Part shown: positions 59,273 to 64,000 of the stretch, piece after piece | How positions within the stretch are numbered: the first letter of the stretch is position 1 | Layout of the letters: each line of letters opens with the position of its first letter | Assembly: GCA_018466975.1 (NCBI GenBank) | Contig: CM031562.1 | Location: 1-64,000 of the forward strand | From: Sparassis latifolia | Lineage: Eukaryota; Basidiomycota; Agaricomycetes; Polyporales; Sparassidaceae | Reading direction: 5' to 3' | Length of the DNA: 64,000 nucleotides | Translations under genes and position numbers: made by a program | Notes under the pieces: generated by a model | Told to the model about the DNA's origin: nothing | The model's database searches: none | The model's input: only the letters and a program-made list of their open reading frames with translations

Positions 59273-60724
59273 TCACCGGCTGCTGCCGCTGGCAATTGCA
59301 GTGGCCTTCAGTGCCGCTCGCCTCTCTCTGATCTTAGCCAAAGCACTATTCTTCGACACTGGCCTCCGCGCAGTCGAGGAGTTCGGAAACACCTGACTAC
59401 AGTTAACATCAGGGACAGACCGTCAAAGGGATAGGTCTACATCTGCAGATCATGCCCAACTCACCGGTTCCACCACAACAGAAGTTCGTTGACTTCTTCT
59501 TGCTCATCAACATCTTCAAACAAATCAAGAATCGAATTGTAAAAACGCTCGGAGTCGGTGGCTGTGTCTGTCCTGGAAAATACGGGAGATGAAGACAAAG
59601 CGAATCGAACCTGTCGCGAAAACAGTGAGAAACACGTCCGAACAAGAGGTGCTCATACCTGAGTGGCAACATAACCAACGGAGGCTGGGGTAACTTTAGT
59701 CATTCCATGTATACGCGCATTACCAGCTCGAGTAGCTTTCGGTTCTCTCTCGACAGAACTAGGTGACGTGAAGATATGTTTGTACGCCTAATGCGTGTTA
59801 GTGTTCGACTCTATCTGGACGTGGTATGATATAACTTACCGAAACGAGAAGGCCGCTACAAAAAAGACCATTCCACGGGTCTTCCGCATCGTATATCGAG
59901 TTACGGTACAAGAAAATGGGCCATTGGTCACCGGAGATCACCGTTTCCCCATCTCGCAACAGCTGCTTAGTCCTACAATTGTTCGTGAGTGAAATATGAA
60001 TCCACATCAGAGGAAGAACTAACTCGTCGTTGGACCAGTCCATACCGGCTGGACATAACAAAGATCCAGTACGCTCGTGGTGGAATCCACGATCCACTTT
60101 CACATTACGTGAGAGCGGTGGATAAAGAGACTGACCCTTTGGAGTGATCCAATCCAGGATGGCGCCCTTCAGGCTTTTCGTGTCGTCGGACCTCGCACTA
60201 GCAGCACCTTTCTGTATCTGAGACCTGTGAATATCCAAGCCCATCCAAAGAGATCCTGTTACGAACCAGACTTGCAACTACTGCCACTTCTTCTTCAGAG
60301 CCATTCATTAGGCGTTCTTCGAGACCTGGAATCATTTGAAGGAGCGTGACAAAAATTTTGTGCTCTCTTCTTTCTCTAGAGCTCTCATCGGCATCGAAGG
60401 AGGTTGAAACTGAGAAGTAATGTGACGAACTCGTTGGTGAACATATCCTCAGGTTGCTCTGCAAGTTCACTCATACGAAGAAGACCGTTAGTGATAAGTG
60501 CTTGCACATTTGTGAGTGTGTGCACAGTCCTGCCGAAATGGCGCCCATGGTGCACAAGAGGATCCGAAAGGCAACTGTTCGGGCATAGATAATTTTCATT
60601 CGTTGTACATCAGCAGAAACATCAGGTATTTTGCACGGCGCACGCACGCTTTTTTCCTCGGACCCATGTGAAGGGCATTTTCTCTTTCTCGTTGCCGAGT
60701 GGATGGGTCATGATCATCTGCCAT
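59273..60724 (-). CDS. DUF6698 domain protein
   Basis: Eight minus-strand exons, 60621-60724, 60431-60574, 60267-60375, 60024-60217, 59840-59972, 59659-59787, 59465-59610 and 59273-59396, join in phase to 360 residues. Each segment shows the family's hallmarks: SDPLVHHGRHFGRTVHTL, FTNEERREHKIF with MIPGLEERLM, IQKGAASARSDDTKSLKGAI, DRGFHHERTGSLLCPAGMDW, SGDQWPIFLY, DPWNGLF, AYKHIFTSPSSVE, NARIHGMTKVTPASVGYVAT, VRFALSSSPVFSRTDT, and a basic tail ending ASGSSR. DUF6698 is abundant in wood-decay and other Agaricomycetes and its function is unknown. The seven introns are short (46-68 nt) and GT-AG. The length and completeness suggest a functional gene. The start at 60724 (MADDHDPSTRQRERENALHM) is the first ATG in frame. 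Confidence 0.92.
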
Positions 60725-61506
60725 GGTTTCCGAACGCGAGGGTAGACTGAGAGAAGGAGGTAGTATGCGTCTAACTTAGGGCCTGTGCGACAACGCTGGC
60801 CTCTATATTGTACCGGTGGCATTTCTGGCTAATACCCATGGAAGCTCCCGATGCCTCTAGTTCACTTTGTTGCGAAGCCGCGTGCCGTCATGCGCCGAGT
60901 AAACTAGTGACGTATGACTGTAATCAGTGCTTATTTCGAACTTAATGCTGCATCGTAACCACACGAGGTGACCGAGGGACTACTATACCGTTTGGATCAA
61001 AGCGACCGCGTCAGAGGTGAGAAGTGTTAGAAAAGTTTACAGTGGCGCGTTTACCGCATATCACAGAGTCGCGATCGCCGTACCGACCTTGATAACATCT
61101 GGTACGCACAGATGACAACGAGTTGACAGGCGAAGGAGAGAACCAATGAATCGGCACTGTCCTGCAATGAGTAAAACTGACTGCGGCTAGAGGGACCAGA
61201 TAGTACATGTTGCTGCGAGAACTAGTGGCATAGGTCTTTCCAGACCCTGATACTGCGGTGCCGTGTCAGGGCTGGGTGCTTTACTCGGCTAAGCACGACT
61301 GGGATCAATCCGTCCGGACCTACGGCGAAGCTTCAGAGAGTATCGTCACGAGCTTGGCTTGGGAACAAAAACGCTGAAGCGCATCGCAGAGGCTACGGAT
61401 TGATCGAGGTGTTTTCGAGCGCTGGAAGCGTCTACAAGGACCAGATGCGTCTACATGGGCTGAAAGTGTCTGGTATCCATAACGCAATGTCGCATTCACC
61501 GACGCT
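60725..61506. other. Intergenic region
   Basis: Between the divergent DUF6698 gene and the plus-strand gene at about 61507. It includes the DUF6698 promoter. A 65-codon minus-strand frame at 61011-61208 has no support. Confidence 0.4.
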
Positions 61507-62552
61507 GTGTCGCAAGTTGAAGGAGACGCCTTCTGGCCAATCGCAGCCAGCGCACATAAAAGCTGGGGGAGAACTTGTTCTCCAGCCACAAACGTCCCCT
61601 CTTCGACCGCCGTTACTACCATGCCTGTCGAAAGATCTGACCCTAGAATCCGAAGGTACCTCCACCGTATTCGGATCTCAGCGAACGCTGTTTACGAGTA
61701 TGACTGCGACAAGGGTGGCTTACGTGTGTGGTATTGGTGAGACGACTCCGCGTCCTGATGCATGGCTTCGCTGAAACCAGACCATACCATACCAGGCCTG
61801 TCAACAGTGAAGGTGAACGTGTAACACCCTCGGACTTGGATGAACATCGCAAGTCCCACCGCATCCATAATCCCTGCTGTCTATGCTCGTTGATAGCAGA
61901 TGGACGCGAGGCCGTTGAAGCAGCAATCTTCGTCCCGCTCCGTGGGCGCGCAACAGGTGAATATGTAGCTGCGTGTGCAAAAAGCAGCTGTGGATACTAT
62001 GGTGAATATACAGCTTGATTTCCAATACTAAAGGCGATACTTAATAGCTGCAAACCAGTCCACTTGGAGCGGATCTATGCTAAGACTGGGCTTCCTGTAC
62101 GCTGCTATCCTCCAAGGGGTGAGTTGGAAAGGTTCGGGCCTACGAAGCATGAAATACTCACCATACAATGTCTAGACGAGCTTGAACCTGTCCCTGCACC
62201 AGTCGAAATACACGCCAACGTACAGATTGAAGGTGAGTAAGCGATCAACCTTCGTCGAGTCGCAGAGCTGACTCCAGAATGAGAGCGCCATATTGCGGAC
62301 GCGCCCCAGCGGACGCGAGGGCAATCCCATACCGAGGCGCTAGTCCAGCTCTTGTGCCTGAACTCCTCCGTTCGTCCCGGACTCGAGCAGGCTGATTTTG
62401 AGGCGCTCTTCTTGAAATGCACCTGCGGTTTGATCATGATGCGGATGGCATTCTGCTACCACGAGTGTGCTGTACAGAAACATGCACATCAGGAGATAGC
62501 AGTGCAAGAAGTTATCGATCTTACTATCGATGACTCCGACGAGGATGCATAA
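61507..62552 (+). CDS. Cys-rich protein with C-terminal SUMO-interaction-like motif
   Basis: Exons 61507-61736, 61796-62001 and 62059-62232 join in phase. They give VYEYDCDKGGLRVWYWP, then NPCCLCSLIADGREAVEA, ATGEYVAACAKSSCGYYV and IYAKTGLPVRCYPPRGELER. Introns are 59 and 57 nt. The likely fourth exon (from about 62310) encodes FEALFLKCTCGLIMMRMAFC with a Cys/His cluster and ends EVIDLTIDDSDEDA. The VIDLT core followed by Asp/Glu is the pattern of a SUMO-interacting motif. The exon 3 to 4 junction (GTGAGT at 62233, CCCCAG at 62309) does not keep the frame, so either the acceptor is elsewhere or there is a 1-nt indel. The start could instead be ATG 61621 (MPVERSDPRIRRYL). I do not recognise the family; the CxxC and CCxxC clusters suggest zinc binding. 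Confidence 0.6.
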
Positions 62553-64000
62553 TAGATATCGTACCGATGCGTTGACGACTCAATGCGGGATGACTGTGAA
62601 TAACTGTATCAGGAGCTGCACGGAACCTAATCAATACCGCCCAAAAAGTGAATTTTGGGCGCTCACCGTTGACCGCCACTCAGTTACGCCACAGACTCTG
62701 TTTCCACGCACTGCGCAGCTGAACCTTGGCCTCGAAGCTTTGCGTGAGGTCCTGACCCTCAGGTGGCTGGAGCTTAGCAAAGTTACCTGGAAGCAGTTCT
62801 GCGAAGATGTCCCTGAAGTCTCTGCGATGTATCCGATGAGCTGTCGATGGCAACGACCCGAAAAGGTGAGCGCGTGGTGACGCTCGGCTAACCAACAGAG
62901 GCGCTAAAGACTAAAGTAATCGAACGGCAACTGCCGGCAAGGATTCGCGTGGCGTGATCGAATCGTAATCTAGATGCTTAATGTGCAAAGGTACAAGTAG
63001 GAAAGAATTATGGAGATCGACACAGTCAATTTATTCTCAATCATGCGCGCACATGATTAAATTTCAGTTCACAAAATTTTCCAAAAAATGCAGCGCTCTT
63101 CTTCACTTCACTTCCTCACAAACGTCTCGAGCCGCCACTGGTAGAGGGATGAGAGCTCTCCCTTTAATCTAAAAACGCGTCAGCTGGCTCCGGCGAGCTC
63201 TAGAGAAAACTCACATGCGTATATGGTCGGGTCGTAGTTGTGAAGAGTGCGGCTGCACTGTGTCACCAACCTGAAGCCCTTTTGGAAACTGAGAAGCGTT
63301 ACCTTATGCCATGTAAACGCCCTCCCGGGAATTGTGCTGGGCGGACGAAACTTGTGAAGGGAGCCTTTTGCGGCTTCGACATTGAAATTTATGGACTCAA
63401 ATGCCTGCGCAATACAGGCTAAATGCAACACAGAGCGGACTCAAAAGCAAGCATACCGATACTAGCTCACGCCATCCGACGGATCCCTGAGCTTTAAATA
63501 TGTTTTTGAAAGTCTGCAAGGTGAATTCAGAGGGTACTGAGTCCATAGACATTCAACTTACTGCGTAATGCCGCCCGCTCACTATTATTGTTCGATTCAT
63601 GATCGATGGGTCGTAGATGAGAGAGGAGAAGAATCGAGTAGCAAGTAGAGGATAGGGAATGGACGCTGTACGTTCGGTGAGCGTAGACGGCCAGAGCCAA
63701 AGTCCGCCGCGCGAGAAGTCTCAGCTCAGCTACCTGCGGCACACTTGCAAAAGGGTAACTTTCCCAGTGTCACATCGCAGAGACAACTTTCGTGGTATGT
63801 TGGACCAAGTTAGCCCACTAAATTGCTTTTATCCTACCCGGTGGTACATAAAGGGCACGTTATTCCTGGCGCGAGGGCTGTTGGCGTAGTTCAATACCGC
63901 ACGATATTCGATATCAGGAACCCCAAGAGGAGGCCACAGGTTGCTCTGGCGATGCCAAAGCAGCTCTGTACGCTGTCGACACTGGAGGCAGCCCATCTAA
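62553..64000. other. No supported gene to the window end
   Basis: A plus-strand segment at about 62660-62880 (LNLGLEALREVLTLRWLEL) ends at a GTGAGC donor. A minus-strand frame lies at 63180-63431. Either could be an exon of a gene I cannot complete. No repeat or RNA gene is seen. Confidence 0.35.

Overview
The window is one chromosome end of a filamentous basidiomycete, most likely an Agaricomycete. The evidence is short GT-AG introns (about 46-90 nt) with CTRAY-type branch sites, an expansion of F-box/LRR genes, and the families DUF6533, DUF6698, SRPK-like kinase and NmrA-like reductase, which are typical of mushroom-forming fungi. It starts at base 1 with a pure array of the C-strand telomere unit TAACC (G-strand TTAGG), a pentamer rather than the hexamer TTAGGG usual in fungi.

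Layout. 1-215 is telomere. 216-1835 is a telomere-adjacent segment with a minus-strand, spliced, coding-like region built from duplicated exon modules, ending about 80 bp from the telomere. 1836-20066 is a satellite of 21 monomers of about 867 bp. Each monomer consists of some 620 bp of degenerate 21-bp units and some 245 bp of AT-rich DNA that ends in degenerate telomere-like CTAA motifs. 20067-21290 holds leftover 21-mers and a 228-bp minisatellite studded with GGCCGTCC/GGACGGCC palindromes. 21320-21512 is a diverged inverted copy of the sequence next to the present telomere, and its homology stops where telomeric repeats would begin. It may be a relic chromosome end or a subtelomeric duplication. 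At about 21986 the repeat domain cuts into a truncated F-box pseudogene. This is the subtelomere/core boundary.

Core, 22-64 kb. Genes rebuilt exon by exon on both strands, each with consistent splice phases, are: an F-box/LRR protein (29062-30535), a TPR plus J-domain co-chaperone of DNAJC7 type (31607-33691), an NmrA-like protein (39119-40254), an SRPK-type kinase (42934-44509), a small conserved protein and a mitochondrial K+/H+-exchange-related protein sharing a 106-bp divergent promoter (45573-47263), an F-box protein (49556-50893) and a DUF6698 protein (59273-60724). An F-box/LRR protein at 23130-24935 is open throughout but probably has one in-frame intron. A DUF6533 membrane protein (34318-35460) and a Cys-rich protein ending in a SUMO-interaction-like motif (61507-62552) are clear but have unresolved junctions. 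Between them lie decayed F-box copies and long stretches where I see no gene.

The genes do not form a pathway. The pattern is a subtelomere of birth-and-death F-box paralogues mixed with ordinary housekeeping genes, capped by a repeat domain that appears to have grown by recombination at the chromosome end. All exon structures are my own readings of splice signals and need RNA support.
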